From: JBCCGR01 sp039029195
Lineage (GTDB): Bacteria; Pseudomonadota; Alphaproteobacteria; Rhizobiales; Rhizobiaceae
Direction of reading: 5' to 3'
Assembly: GCA_039029195.1 (NCBI GenBank)
Contig: JBCCGR010000022.1
Coordinates: 1-64,000 of the forward strand
Length of the DNA stretch: 64,000 bases
A program made the translations under genes and the position numbers. Below the pieces are notes generated by a model that saw only the letters and a program-made list of their open reading frames with translations, did no database searches and was not told where the DNA came from. Below, in pieces: positions 53,775-62,616 of the stretch. The first letter of the stretch is position 1, and every line of letters begins with the position of its first letter.

Positions 53775-54656
53775 ATGGAAAAACGGGTCACATTTCGCGG
53801 CTGGCTTTTGCCAATGGCGCTGGTGTTTCCGCAGATACTGATATCTGCCGTTTTCTTTTTCTATCCCGCCGGCCAGGCCATCTGGCAATCGCTCTTCATT
53901 CCCGATCCGTTTGGACTGTCCGCCCAGTTTGTCGGCCTTGGAAATTTCGAATTTCTGCTGACAGACGAATATTACCGGGCATCATTCGTCACCACAGCCA
54001 TCTTTTCGACCCTGGTTACGCTGGTTTCCATGGTTCCGGCGCTGTTTCTGGCCGTTCTTGCCGACCGCTTGATCAAGGGCGCGGGCACCTACCGTACACT
54101 TCTAATTTGGCCATACGCCGTAGCGCCTGCCGTCGCCGGCGTGTTATGGCTCTTCATGTTCAACACCCGTGTCGGTGTTGTGTCCTGGTATCTCGGTCAA
54201 TTGGGATATGACTGGAACCATGTGCTCAACGAAGCCGAAGCCATGGGCCTTGTGGTCGTAGCCTCCGCCTGGGGCCGCATCAGCTACAATTTCCTGTTTT
54301 TCTTCGCAGCCCTTCAGGCTGTGCCGCGTTCGGTGATTGAAGCCGCGGCAATTGATGGAGCACGCTTCTGGAAGCGATTTTTCACAATCGTCCTGCCGCT
54401 CCTCTCGCCCACCACCTTTTTCCTGCTGGTGGTCAATGTGGTCTATTCTTTCTTCGAGACCTTCGGTGTGATCCACACAATCACCTCCGGCGGACCGCAG
54501 CAGGCAACGACCATTCTCGTTTACAAAGTATTTGCCGACGGGTTTGTGGGTCAGGACCTTGGATCGTCTGCCGCACAGTCGGTCATTCTTCTCATCGTCG
54601 TTGGCGCACTCACCGTAATCCAGTTCAAATTCGTTGAAAAACGGGTGCACTATTGA
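53775..54656 (+). CDS. ugpA: Glycerol-3-phosphate ABC transporter permease
   Basis: The 293-residue inner-membrane subunit has six helices. The ATPase-contacting EAA loop reads VIEAAAIDGARFWKRFFTIV, followed by LPLLSPTTFF. It begins MEKRVTFRGWLLPMALVFPQ and matches UgpA. It overlaps ugpE by 4 nt. Confidence 0.94.
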   Translation: MEKRVTFRGWLLPMALVFPQILISAVFFFYPAGQAIWQSLFIPDPFGLSAQFVGLGNFEFLLTDEYYRASFVTTAIFSTLVTLVSMVPALFLAVLADRLIKGAGTYRTLLIWPYAVAPAVAGVLWLFMFNTRVGVVSWYLGQLGYDWNHVLNEAEAMGLVVVASAWGRISYNFLFFFAALQAVPRSVIEAAAIDGARFWKRFFTIVLPLLSPTTFFLLVVNVVYSFFETFGVIHTITSGGPQQATTILVYKVFADGFVGQDLGSSAAQSVILLIVVGALTVIQFKFVEKRVHY

Positions 54657-55543
54657 CCGCTGAAACCATCAACTCAGCTGCAAACGGCGTCGAACCGCCA
54701 CCGGGCATGGTGGAGCGCAAGGGATCCGCCCTTTGGCTCACCCATGTGCTGATGATTTTTGGCGTGCTGATTGTATTCTTTCCGATCTGGCTTGCCTTTG
54801 TTGCCTCAACAGTTACCCAGCCGGAAATCGTTAGCCCGCCGATGCCACTCCTGCCGGGCGAGCATTTCTTTGACAACTACAAGCGAGCGCTGTTTTCCGG
54901 GGTCAACGTGCCGGTTGCAACCATGCTCTTCAACTCGCTGGTCATGGCAATGGGCATCGCGATCGGCAAAATCATCATCTCGCTGCTGTCGGCCTTTGCG
55001 ATCGTCTATTTCCGCTTTCCGGGGCGTACGACCTTTTTCTGGATGATTTTCATCACCCTTATGCTGCCGGTCGAAGTGCGCATTGTTCCCACCTACGAAG
55101 TGGTTGCCGGGTTCGGCATGCTGAACTCTTACGCTGGCTTGATTTTTCCTCTGATAGCGTCAGCCACAGCAACATTCCTCTTCCGGCAGTTCTTTTTGAC
55201 CATTCCCGACGAGTTAGCGGAAGCCGCGCGCGTTGATGGTGCAAAACCCATGCGGTTTTTCCTCGATATCGTGCTGCCCATGAGCCGCACCAACATCGCG
55301 GCCCTGTTCGTCATTCTCTTCATTTACGGCTGGAACCAATATCTGTGGCCGCTGCTCATCACCACTGATCCCGAAATGAACACCATCGTCATGGGCATCA
55401 AGCAGATGTTCCCGTCCGGCGATGACACCGCAGACTGGCCGGTGATCATGGCGACATCCATTCTGGCGATGATCCCGCCGGTCATTGTGGTCATCTCAAT
55501 GCAGAAACTCTTCATTCGCGGCCTTGTGGACAGCGAAAAGTAG
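54653..55543 (+). CDS. ugpE: Glycerol-3-phosphate ABC transporter permease
   Basis: The 296-residue partner permease has six helices and the EAA loop LAEAARVDGAKPMRFFLDIV followed by LPMSRTNIAAL. The family length and ending (MQKLFIRGLVDSEK, near the usual VQKWFVKGLV) fit UgpE. The start is the TTG at 54653 overlapping the ugpA stop. ugpC begins 16 nt after it. Confidence 0.94.
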   Translation: MTAETINSAANGVEPPPGMVERKGSALWLTHVLMIFGVLIVFFPIWLAFVASTVTQPEIVSPPMPLLPGEHFFDNYKRALFSGVNVPVATMLFNSLVMAMGIAIGKIIISLLSAFAIVYFRFPGRTTFFWMIFITLMLPVEVRIVPTYEVVAGFGMLNSYAGLIFPLIASATATFLFRQFFLTIPDELAEAARVDGAKPMRFFLDIVLPMSRTNIAALFVILFIYGWNQYLWPLLITTDPEMNTIVMGIKQMFPSGDDTADWPVIMATSILAMIPPVIVVISMQKLFIRGLVDSEK

Positions 55544-55559
55544 GCAGGAACCAAACCCC

Positions 55560-56615
55560 ATGGCGACAGTTGCTCTGGAAGGCGTGAAAAAGCGCTTCGG
55601 CAAAACCGAAGTCATCCACGGCATTGATGTGGAAATCGAAGACGGCGAGTTCATCGTAATCGTTGGCCCCTCAGGCTGCGGCAAGTCCACCTTGTTGCGC
55701 ATGGTGGCAGGCCTTGAAAGCGTCAGCGAAGGTGAAGTGCAAATCGGCGGTGCGCGGGTCAACGAGAAGGAACCCATGGATCGCGACATCGCCATGGTGT
55801 TTCAGAACTATGCACTCTATCCGCATATGTCGGTGCGTCAGAACATGGCCTACAGCCTGAAGATTGCGAAGGTCTCCGCCAGTGAAATTGATCGCAAGGT
55901 CAATGAGGCCGCAAAACTGTTGCAGCTTGAACCCTATCTTGATCGCAAACCGCGCCAGCTTTCCGGTGGACAGCGCCAGCGCGTTGCCATGGGCCGCGCC
56001 ATCGTGCGCGAACCAGCCGTATTCCTGTTTGATGAACCGCTTTCCAACCTTGATGCCAAATTGCGGGTCCAGATGCGGCTGGAGATCAAGGAGCTTCAGT
56101 CAAAACTCGGTATCACATCGCTCTATGTCACCCACGATCAGGTGGAGGCCATGACCATGGCGGACCGCATGATCGTGATGAATGAGGGGGTTGGTGAACA
56201 GATCGGCACACCGCTAGAGGTGTATGAACGCCCTCGCACGCTCTTTGCCGCGCAATTCATCGGCAGCCCGGCCATGAATGTGGTGGACGGTACGATTGCG
56301 GACGGCAAGGTCACGCTGCAGGGCGGTGCTGTGCTGGATGCCGGTTCTGCAAACGATGGCGAGGTCAAGGTCGGCATTCGCCCCGAACATCTGGTGCCGG
56401 ACCCTGATGGTCCGTTGCAGATGGACGTCAATCTGGTTGAACCCATCGGGGCGAACACATTGCTTCACGGAAAGCTCAACGGCGCACAGGAACCGTTCAC
56501 GGCAAGCCTGGCCGGTATTCATCGTCTCTCGGGTTCCGGAGAAACAATGAACTTCAGCGCGGTACCGGAAAATATGCACCTGTTCGACCGGAATTCCGGC
56601 AACCGGATTTCGTAG
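55560..56615 (+). CDS. ugpC: Glycerol-3-phosphate ABC transporter ATPase
   Basis: The 351-residue MalK/UgpC-type ATPase shows Walker A GPSGCGKSTLLRMVAGL, Q-loop VFQNYALYPHMSVRQNM, signature RQLSGGQRQRVAMGRAIV, Walker B VFLFDEPLSNLDAKLR and the switch His in YVTHDQVEAMTMADR. A C-terminal regulatory OB-type domain spans about 240-351. It closes the ugpBAEC set. Confidence 0.95.
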   Translation: MATVALEGVKKRFGKTEVIHGIDVEIEDGEFIVIVGPSGCGKSTLLRMVAGLESVSEGEVQIGGARVNEKEPMDRDIAMVFQNYALYPHMSVRQNMAYSLKIAKVSASEIDRKVNEAAKLLQLEPYLDRKPRQLSGGQRQRVAMGRAIVREPAVFLFDEPLSNLDAKLRVQMRLEIKELQSKLGITSLYVTHDQVEAMTMADRMIVMNEGVGEQIGTPLEVYERPRTLFAAQFIGSPAMNVVDGTIADGKVTLQGGAVLDAGSANDGEVKVGIRPEHLVPDPDGPLQMDVNLVEPIGANTLLHGKLNGAQEPFTASLAGIHRLSGSGETMNFSAVPENMHLFDRNSGNRIS

Positions 56616-56811
56616 GACGTCTGGAACTTGGCGAGCGCTCGCACCTGTAGTCCGTAGGCGGGAAAACTTAACCTGCATCGACCAACAGCGCTCAGCGTTG
56701 GCCAATTCCGCCCTCATTGAAGGCAAACTTTTCTTCAATAAAATCAATACGCTCTGAAAACCTGATCCCATCACTGCCAAATCATCAGCCTGATCGATGC
56801 CTACCATTTAC

Positions 56812-56832
56812 ATATCCCCCTGTAGGGGATAT
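56812..56832. promoter_or_regulatory. Operator-like palindrome just before the CsoR/RcnR gene
   Basis: ATATCCCC (56812-56819) and GGGGATAT (56825-56832) form a perfect inverted repeat around CTGTA. C/G-tracts flanked by AT-rich arms are the known operator type of CsoR/RcnR-family repressors. The repeat ends 8 nt before the start codon, so it also covers the presumed ribosome binding site (GGGGA). Confidence 0.8.
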
Positions 56833-56840
56833 AGAATCGC

Positions 56841-57104
56841 ATGAAACATGCAAGCCACGCCGACATTCGCAACCGTCTGAAACGCAGCAACGGACACCTG
56901 CAAAAGGTAGTCGAAATGCTCGATGAAGAGCGGCCGTGCACCCAGCTTGCACAGCAGCTCCACGCAGTCGAACGTGCTGTCAGTGCGGCAAAGAAACTGC
57001 TGATCCAGGACCATATTGACCATTGCCTGGGTCAGCCGCCAGACAATGCAGAGGCTCATACCGCGATGATCGCCGAACTGCGCGAGATCACGCGTTACCT
57101 ATAG
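56841..57104 (+). CDS. CsoR/RcnR-family metal-sensing repressor with His-Cys-His-Cys ligands
   Basis: The 87-residue all-helical repressor has the family core ADIRNRLKRSNGHLQKVVEM and RPCTQLAQQLHAVERAVSAA. Aligning by eye, candidate metal ligands are His3 (or His6), Cys33, His58 and Cys62. E. coli RcnR has His at the last position; cyanobacterial InrS, a nickel sensor, has the H-C-H-C set. It should repress itself and the downstream efflux gene 13 nt away until Ni or Co binds. DmeR-type regulators of rhizobia are close relatives. Confidence 0.88.
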   Translation: MKHASHADIRNRLKRSNGHLQKVVEMLDEERPCTQLAQQLHAVERAVSAAKKLLIQDHIDHCLGQPPDNAEAHTAMIAELREITRYL

Positions 57105-57117
57105 GAAAGGATGGGTC

Positions 57118-58023
57118 GTGAGCCTGAATGATATGATCGCAGCCGGCAGCGCCAACCCGGTGTTGCTTTTCGTCTTTGCCTTGCTTTTGGGCGGGCTTCA
57201 CGGGCTGGAGCCCGGCCATTCCAAAACCATGATGGCCGCCTACATCGTGGCCATTCAGGGCACAGTGAAACAGGCGATTCTACTAGGCGTTTCAGCCGCC
57301 TTCAGCCACTCGATCATTGTGTGGTTGCTGGCCATTGCGGCATTGACCTGGGGCAATGAGCTGATTGGTGAACAGTTGGAGCCCTATTTCATGATCGTCT
57401 CGGGCATTCTCGTGCTGGGGATTGCGGTCTGGATGCTTTGGCAAACAAGATCAGAGCCAAACGATCGCGACCATCATGAACACCACGGGTACCACGGTCA
57501 TGCCCATGATGGACACCATCATCATTCGCATGATCACCATCACCGCCATGAAGGACACAGCCACAGCGACGAGACGCACCATCATCACGCTCACAAGCCG
57601 CTTGATGTTTCCGACCTTGACGGTCCGCATCTTGACGCACATGCCCGCGCCCATGCGGCCGAAATCAAAGCGCGGCTTGCGACCGGCAAGATCGGCACCT
57701 GGCAAACCATCTTGTTCGGCCTGTCAGGCGGGTTGATCCCCTGCCCTGCAGCCGTCACAGTCTTCATCCTGTGTGTGCATCTGGGAAAATTCGCGCTGGG
57801 CATCACGCTCGTCAGCGCGTTCTCGATCGGCCTCGCTCTGACCCTTGTTGGGGTCGGCGTGGTTGCAGCCGTCGGGTTGCGGGTTGTCTCCTCAAAAACC
57901 TCCAGATTTGATCGATTGCTCAGTGCTGCCCCATGGATTTCTGCCGCACTCATCGCCATTGTCGGGCTGATCATCATCTGGACCGGTGTTTCAAGCCTCG
58001 GCGATCACGGTCATGCTCACTGA
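57118..58023 (+). CDS. rcnA: NicO/RcnA-type nickel/cobalt efflux protein
   Basis: The 301-residue membrane protein has six helices. The NicO signatures are GGLHGLEPGHSKTMMAAYIV near residue 25 and FGLSGGLIPCPAAVTVFILC near residue 200. Between them lies a very His/Asp-rich cytoplasmic-or-periplasmic loop (about residues 117-162) with more than 20 histidines. It exports Ni2+/Co2+. The start is a GTG at 57118 after AGGAAAGG. It is coregulated with the CsoR/RcnR gene. Confidence 0.9.
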   Translation: MSLNDMIAAGSANPVLLFVFALLLGGLHGLEPGHSKTMMAAYIVAIQGTVKQAILLGVSAAFSHSIIVWLLAIAALTWGNELIGEQLEPYFMIVSGILVLGIAVWMLWQTRSEPNDRDHHEHHGYHGHAHDGHHHHSHDHHHRHEGHSHSDETHHHHAHKPLDVSDLDGPHLDAHARAHAAEIKARLATGKIGTWQTILFGLSGGLIPCPAAVTVFILCVHLGKFALGITLVSAFSIGLALTLVGVGVVAAVGLRVVSSKTSRFDRLLSAAPWISAALIAIVGLIIIWTGVSSLGDHGHAH

Positions 58024-58074
58024 AGAAATTCAGTCAACAAAACGCACTGAAACCACCCGCTTTATGGAGGCAGG

Positions 58075-59238
58075 ATGAACAGGATTGTGGTTGTGGGCCG
58101 CGGTTTGATTGGCAGCGCGGCCGCCCGTCATCTGGCAGAATGCACCGACGGTGTCGTTTGCATCGGGCCTGACGAGCCGCAAAACCGCGTCAGTCATGAT
58201 GGCGTGTTCGCAAGCCACTACGACGAAGGCCGGATGACACGGCATGTGGATCCCATGCAGGAGTGGGCAATCACCGCCGGACAATCGATCAAACGATACC
58301 GCGACATCGAAGAGCGCAGCGGGATCGCGTTCTATTCTCCATCCGGCTATCTTGGACTGGGATTTCCCGGAGACACCTACAATGCGCGCTGTGCAGAAAC
58401 CGGCGAGAGCATCGGCGCCTCTTTGGATCGTTTGGATGCCGAGACCGTGCGCACGCGATACCCCTATCTCTGCGTGCCCGATACAATTGACGGTCTGGTG
58501 GAGACCGGCGGGGCCGGACATATCAGCCCGCGGCGCATGGTTGAGGCGCAAACAACGCTTGCTGCGCAGGCCGGTGCAACGATCGTTCGCCAGGCGGCAC
58601 GATCCATCCGTGCGGCTCCATCCGGTGTCGAGGTGGAATTGTGGGATGGCTCGATTGTTTCGGCCGCGAAAGCGCTCATCGCAACCGGTGTATTCACCTC
58701 TCCTTTGAAACTGAGCCCTGTCGATCTTGGCCTTACAGTCTATGGACGCACCACCGTGCTGGTTCGCGTTGAGGGGGAAGCCGTGAACATGTTGCGCGAT
58801 ATGCCGACCATGATCGATACAAGCGTTGGTGCTTATATACTGCCACCAATCCAATATCCTGATGGACGCAGCTATCTGAAAATGGGCATCGGGACGGAAG
58901 ACGATCCCAAATTCACGTCGATGAGTGAGTTGCAGAACTGGTTCAAAAGTAAGGGGTCTGAGGCGGATCGCATACACTTCACCCAACATCTGAAAACGCT
59001 CATTCCGGTGCTTGAAACCTGTTCCTTCTGGCGAACAGATAGTTGTGCTGTGACATTCACCAAAAGCAGATTGCCAATCATCGACAGTGTTCTGGATGAC
59101 AGAATTTTTGTTGCCGTTGGTGGTTGTGGCAAAGGTGCAAAAGGCGCGGATGAGTGGGGTCGGATCGCGGCAGGCATGGTGCGCCAGCTCCCGTGGTCTT
59201 TCGACGTGAAGGGCGAGAAACTGGCACTGCCTAACTAG
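58075..59238 (+). CDS. FAD-dependent amine/amino-acid oxidoreductase (DAO family)
   Basis: The 387-residue protein opens with the dinucleotide motif IVVVGRGLIGSAAARHLAE and ends with DSVLDDRIFVAVGGCGKGAK, typical of D-amino acid oxidase-like enzymes. RMTRHVDPMQEWAITAGQSI resembles sarcosine/N-methyltryptophan oxidases. A cysteine near residue 321 in LETCSFWRTDSCAVTF may be the covalent-flavin position as in MTOX/MSOX (unproven). The substrate is unknown. It starts after GGAGG, 51 nt from rcnA. Confidence 0.87.
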   Translation: MNRIVVVGRGLIGSAAARHLAECTDGVVCIGPDEPQNRVSHDGVFASHYDEGRMTRHVDPMQEWAITAGQSIKRYRDIEERSGIAFYSPSGYLGLGFPGDTYNARCAETGESIGASLDRLDAETVRTRYPYLCVPDTIDGLVETGGAGHISPRRMVEAQTTLAAQAGATIVRQAARSIRAAPSGVEVELWDGSIVSAAKALIATGVFTSPLKLSPVDLGLTVYGRTTVLVRVEGEAVNMLRDMPTMIDTSVGAYILPPIQYPDGRSYLKMGIGTEDDPKFTSMSELQNWFKSKGSEADRIHFTQHLKTLIPVLETCSFWRTDSCAVTFTKSRLPIIDSVLDDRIFVAVGGCGKGAKGADEWGRIAAGMVRQLPWSFDVKGEKLALPN

Positions 59239-59314
59239 GCATCAAATATATGAACGGCGATGTTGAACCAACCAATAGGTGGATGTGCCCCATCAAGGAA
59301 GTTAGACAAACCTC

Positions 59315-60010
59315 ATGAAATACAGATTGCACAATCGGCTCGGCTCTGGTGGGTTTGTTGTTGAGGCAACCCTTGCCGCAGCGCAGATTGCATTCGAATA
59401 CCGGCCTATAAACTCCGTTCCCAATCAACCGCTTGGCGATAAGATTATGGATTTGAATCTCTGGGGTCAGGTACCAGTACTGGAGCTCGAAGACGGCACC
59501 AGGATCACGGAAGTTGCAGCGATCTTGGCACATCTTTCTTATGCTGAGCCGTCTGTGAAGCATGGGCCACACATTTTTGTCGACGATCATCCTCTCTTCC
59601 TTAGATGGACGGTCTTTTTGGCCGTGAATGTTTATGAGGGCATACTTCGTCAGAGCTATACCGAACGCTATTTCAGCGACAGCAATCCGAGACCTGGCAC
59701 CTCGCCTTCAAACTTTGTTGTCGAAAACAAGCATTTGATTGCAGAATCCATCTGCATGGCGGCTTCCGATAGAATCCACGCAGCCTTCAAGTGCATTGAG
59801 AGGGAAAGCGAGGGTCACAAGTTTCTGCTGAGCAACCGCATGTCTCCATGCGACGTGTTTCTTGCGATGCTCTATGCATGGCACAACAAAAAGCCTGATC
59901 TGCCCAAATGTACGTGGATTACGACTCAGATAGCGACTGACGACATCATCGGTCCGATCTGGGCGCGGAATTTTCATGACCGGCTTGATTTCAAGTGGCA
60001 CAAACTCTAA
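59315..60010 (+). CDS. Glutathione S-transferase-like protein
   Basis: The 231-residue protein has a thioredoxin-fold N-terminal domain with the cis-proline in LWGQVPVLELEDGTRITEVA and the glutathione-contacting TE pair, then an all-helical C-terminal domain (about 85-231). It begins KYRLHNRLGSGGFVVEATLA, lacking an obvious Cys/Ser at the usual S/C-P-F position, so activity is uncertain. GSH-transferase versus a structural homologue cannot be decided. Confidence 0.82.
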   Translation: MKYRLHNRLGSGGFVVEATLAAAQIAFEYRPINSVPNQPLGDKIMDLNLWGQVPVLELEDGTRITEVAAILAHLSYAEPSVKHGPHIFVDDHPLFLRWTVFLAVNVYEGILRQSYTERYFSDSNPRPGTSPSNFVVENKHLIAESICMAASDRIHAAFKCIERESEGHKFLLSNRMSPCDVFLAMLYAWHNKKPDLPKCTWITTQIATDDIIGPIWARNFHDRLDFKWHKL

Positions 60011-60275
60011 CGGTTTTTCGCGGCCACCTCCAATTGCCGGATCGAGACATTTCGGTCCGCTGTTGCGTTTCCCAAAATTCTCTGTTCTGTCCATATCGCC
60101 AATTGGGGCGTGAGGTTTTGATTCTTCCGATCCGCTGAACACCTCGGTGCGCACAACATCAACGGCATTACTTTTTTGGTCGAAGTCGGAACAGACTGTT
60201 GGCAAATTGTAATGTTATAACGTAGGAAGGTCGCGGACCCAAGATCGATGCGAAATTCAACAGGAAACAAAAAGC
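60011..60275. other. 265-nt gap before the Nik-like transporter
   Basis: No gene is supported here. The downstream half holds the Zur-box-like palindrome (60208-60229) and the presumed promoter of the ABC operon. The upstream half only carries weak, short frames. Confidence 0.5.
60208..60229. promoter_or_regulatory. Zur-box-like palindrome upstream of the ABC transporter
   Basis: The core GTTATAAC (60214-60221) is a perfect palindrome in the context TTGTAAT-core-GTAGGAA. AATGTTATAAC is the classical left and centre part of alphaproteobacterial Zur sites. The right arm is imperfect (GTA instead of ATT), so this is a candidate only. It lies 55 nt upstream of the substrate-binding protein start. 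Confidence 0.5.
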
Positions 60276-61844
60276 ATGACGATTAAACCAAGCCTTTCAT
60301 GGCTCCGCCTGCTCGCCATTTCCGGAGCCGCATTTGCTGCAGCTCTGACCATGCCTGCAACCAACGTCTTTGCAGAAGGCCGTGTGATGACCATTGCCGC
60401 CCCGTTCGGGCCCACTGGCAACGCACCGGACCCACGCGCGCGCCAGAATGGCTGGCTCGCCAACCGTGCGGGCGTTTCAGAGACCCTGATCGGGCTCGAC
60501 TATGAGATGAATATGGTGCCGCGACTGGCAACAGCGTTTGAAAACACCTCGGAAACGGAGTGGAAAATCACTCTTCGCGTAGGCGTTTTGTTTCACGATG
60601 GCTCCCCGATGACCGCAGACGCTGTCAAAGCATCATTTTCCAAACTCAGCGAAGAAGGTCATCCCGGCCACAATCCGCGCCTGACAAAACTGCTTGGAAT
60701 TGCAGAAATTGAGGTGGTTGACCCACAGACACTGATATTTCGGACAAAAACGCCAAACTCGGCGTTCCTTTGGTCTTTGACCGAACCTTCGGCAGCAGTG
60801 CTGAAAGAAGGCTCGAAGGAGATGCCGATTATCGGCACGGGTCCATTTGTTTTTGCGAAAGCCGAAACCAACAAAACCTATCAGGTGACCGGATTTGCCG
60901 ACTATTGGGGTGGCGCACCGAAGCTTGATCGCCTGGTGATCGATGCAATCAGCGATCCCTCCGTGGCCGCTCTGGCGTTGCAGGCTGGAGATGTGGACCT
61001 CGTCACAAACTATCCTGAGCCTGACTTCGCCAAACTCAAGGAAAAAGGCGGCGCTCAGCTCTTTTCAGCCGCAACCGGACGTTTGTTTTTCCTTCAGCTT
61101 CAGGTCGCAAAAGGTCCTCTGGCCAACAAAACCCTGCGCAATGCCGTGTCGCTGGGGCTTGATCGTGAGACCATCGTTGCCGCATCTCTGGTCGGTGTGG
61201 GCGGTCAATCGGCAAAGGGCATCTTTCCTGCCAATATGAAGTCGTGGGCAAATCTCGATCTCACCCTGCCGTATGATCAGGCCAAGGCCAAATCCATGCT
61301 CGATGAAGCAGGCATTGTGGACACCGACGGAAACGGCATTCGCGAGCTCGACGGCAAAGATATTGTTTTGAAGATACGCAGCTATGAAGGTCGCGCCGCT
61401 TTGCGCCCGACACTGGAAATTTCGCAAGTGATGCTGGGTCAGATCGGCATTGGCGCCGAAATTGCCATGGGGGAATGGGGCGCCAACAACGAAGCTCTTA
61501 AATCCGGTGAAATTGACATGCATCTCCAGGCATGGGGAACTGCCCCTCAGGGCGATCCTGATTATTTTCCAAGTACTCTGGTTGCCTCGGACGGAAGCTC
61601 GAATGTTGGCGGTTACTCCAATCCAAAACTGGATGCTCTGTTGAAAGACGGTCGCAAACTGTTCGCCAACGACAAACGCCGTCCCGTCTATGCCAAGGTT
61701 CAGGCGATCATCAATGACGATCTGCCCCTCATCCCGCTGTTCCACAAAACGCAGGTTTCAGTGGGCAATGGCAAGGTCAAGGGCTATCGCATTCACCCGG
61801 CCGAAACCTATCTGGCAACGACAGATCTGACGGTTGCTAAGTAG
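60276..61844 (+). CDS. Family 5 (nickel/peptide) ABC transporter substrate-binding protein
   Basis: The 522-residue exported protein has a signal peptide (about residues 1-31, AAFAAALTMPATNVFA-E). It follows the SBP_bac_5 pattern: LATAFENTSETEWKITLRVG, VLFHDGSPMTADAVKASFSK, GTGPFVFAK, NKTLRNAVSLGLDRETIVAA and the C-terminal LIPLFHKTQVSVGN. The opening TIAAPFGPTGNAPDPRARQN resembles NikA-like nickel or metallophore binders. It is followed by two ATPases and a permease in one operon. Confidence 0.9.
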   Translation: MTIKPSLSWLRLLAISGAAFAAALTMPATNVFAEGRVMTIAAPFGPTGNAPDPRARQNGWLANRAGVSETLIGLDYEMNMVPRLATAFENTSETEWKITLRVGVLFHDGSPMTADAVKASFSKLSEEGHPGHNPRLTKLLGIAEIEVVDPQTLIFRTKTPNSAFLWSLTEPSAAVLKEGSKEMPIIGTGPFVFAKAETNKTYQVTGFADYWGGAPKLDRLVIDAISDPSVAALALQAGDVDLVTNYPEPDFAKLKEKGGAQLFSAATGRLFFLQLQVAKGPLANKTLRNAVSLGLDRETIVAASLVGVGGQSAKGIFPANMKSWANLDLTLPYDQAKAKSMLDEAGIVDTDGNGIRELDGKDIVLKIRSYEGRAALRPTLEISQVMLGQIGIGAEIAMGEWGANNEALKSGEIDMHLQAWGTAPQGDPDYFPSTLVASDGSSNVGGYSNPKLDALLKDGRKLFANDKRRPVYAKVQAIINDDLPLIPLFHKTQVSVGNGKVKGYRIHPAETYLATTDLTVAK

Positions 61845-62616
61845 GTCCGACACCCTATTGAAAATTGAAGCCCTGTCCGCCGAGATCGGCGGGCGGGGTA
61901 TTTTGCGTGACATCAACCTTGAAGTTGGCCGCTCGGAATGGCTTGCGATTGTGGGTGGGTCAGGAGCCGGAAAATCCACCCTGCTGAGGGTGCTGATGGG
62001 GCTCAAACGCCCTGCACGACCGACACAGGGTGAAATCCATTTCAATGGCGCCCATTGGCGGTTTGCGGATCAAGCGGCTTCCCGGCCAAAGGCCATGAGT
62101 TTTGTGCCACAAAGTCCGGCGCACGGTTTTGATCCCCTTCGCAGGCTTCTGTGGCAAATCATGCAGCTCAAGCGGCGTCTTGGGGGCGAAAAGACCGGGC
62201 ACCAAGCGCTGTTTGAAACCCTCGCCTTACCCGACCCAAGCACTCGCTACCCGCATGAATGGAGCCGTGGCATGCAACAGCGCCTGCTGCTGGCCATGGC
62301 GCTGATAGAGGATCCGGCACTTTTGATTTTGGACGAGCCGACCTCAGCGCTTGACCCGATAATCGCAGCACGAGTGCTTCAGGAGGTTCAACGCATTGCA
62401 ACTGAGCGGGACATTTCGGTCATCATGGTGACCCATGATCTCGCCCTCGCGGCACGGTATGCGCACAAGATCGCGATCATGAAAAGTGGGCAAATTGTTG
62501 AATCCGGCTCAAGCCACACAGTGATCGTTCGTCCAGAAACTGAATATGCGCGCGAACTTGTGGCGCACCGGCACTGGCACTCGTCACAGAGCAAGGCGGA
62601 TTATGGTAGCGTCTGA
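61834..62616 (+). CDS. ABC transporter ATP-binding protein (NikD-like)
   Basis: The 260-residue ATPase has Walker A GGSGAGKSTLLRVLMGL, Q-loop FVPQSPAHGFDPLRR, a deviant signature WSRGMQQRLLLAMALIEDP (usual LSGGMRQ) and Walker B LLILDEPTSALDP, then MVTHDLALAARYAHK. It lacks the C-terminal cysteine-rich extension of oligopeptide transporters, fitting NikD/CntD length. The start is a TTG at 61834 (11-nt overlap with the preceding gene) or at 61858. Confidence 0.88.
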   Translation: MLSRSDTLLKIEALSAEIGGRGILRDINLEVGRSEWLAIVGGSGAGKSTLLRVLMGLKRPARPTQGEIHFNGAHWRFADQAASRPKAMSFVPQSPAHGFDPLRRLLWQIMQLKRRLGGEKTGHQALFETLALPDPSTRYPHEWSRGMQQRLLLAMALIEDPALLILDEPTSALDPIIAARVLQEVQRIATERDISVIMVTHDLALAARYAHKIAIMKSGQIVESGSSHTVIVRPETEYARELVAHRHWHSSQSKADYGSV

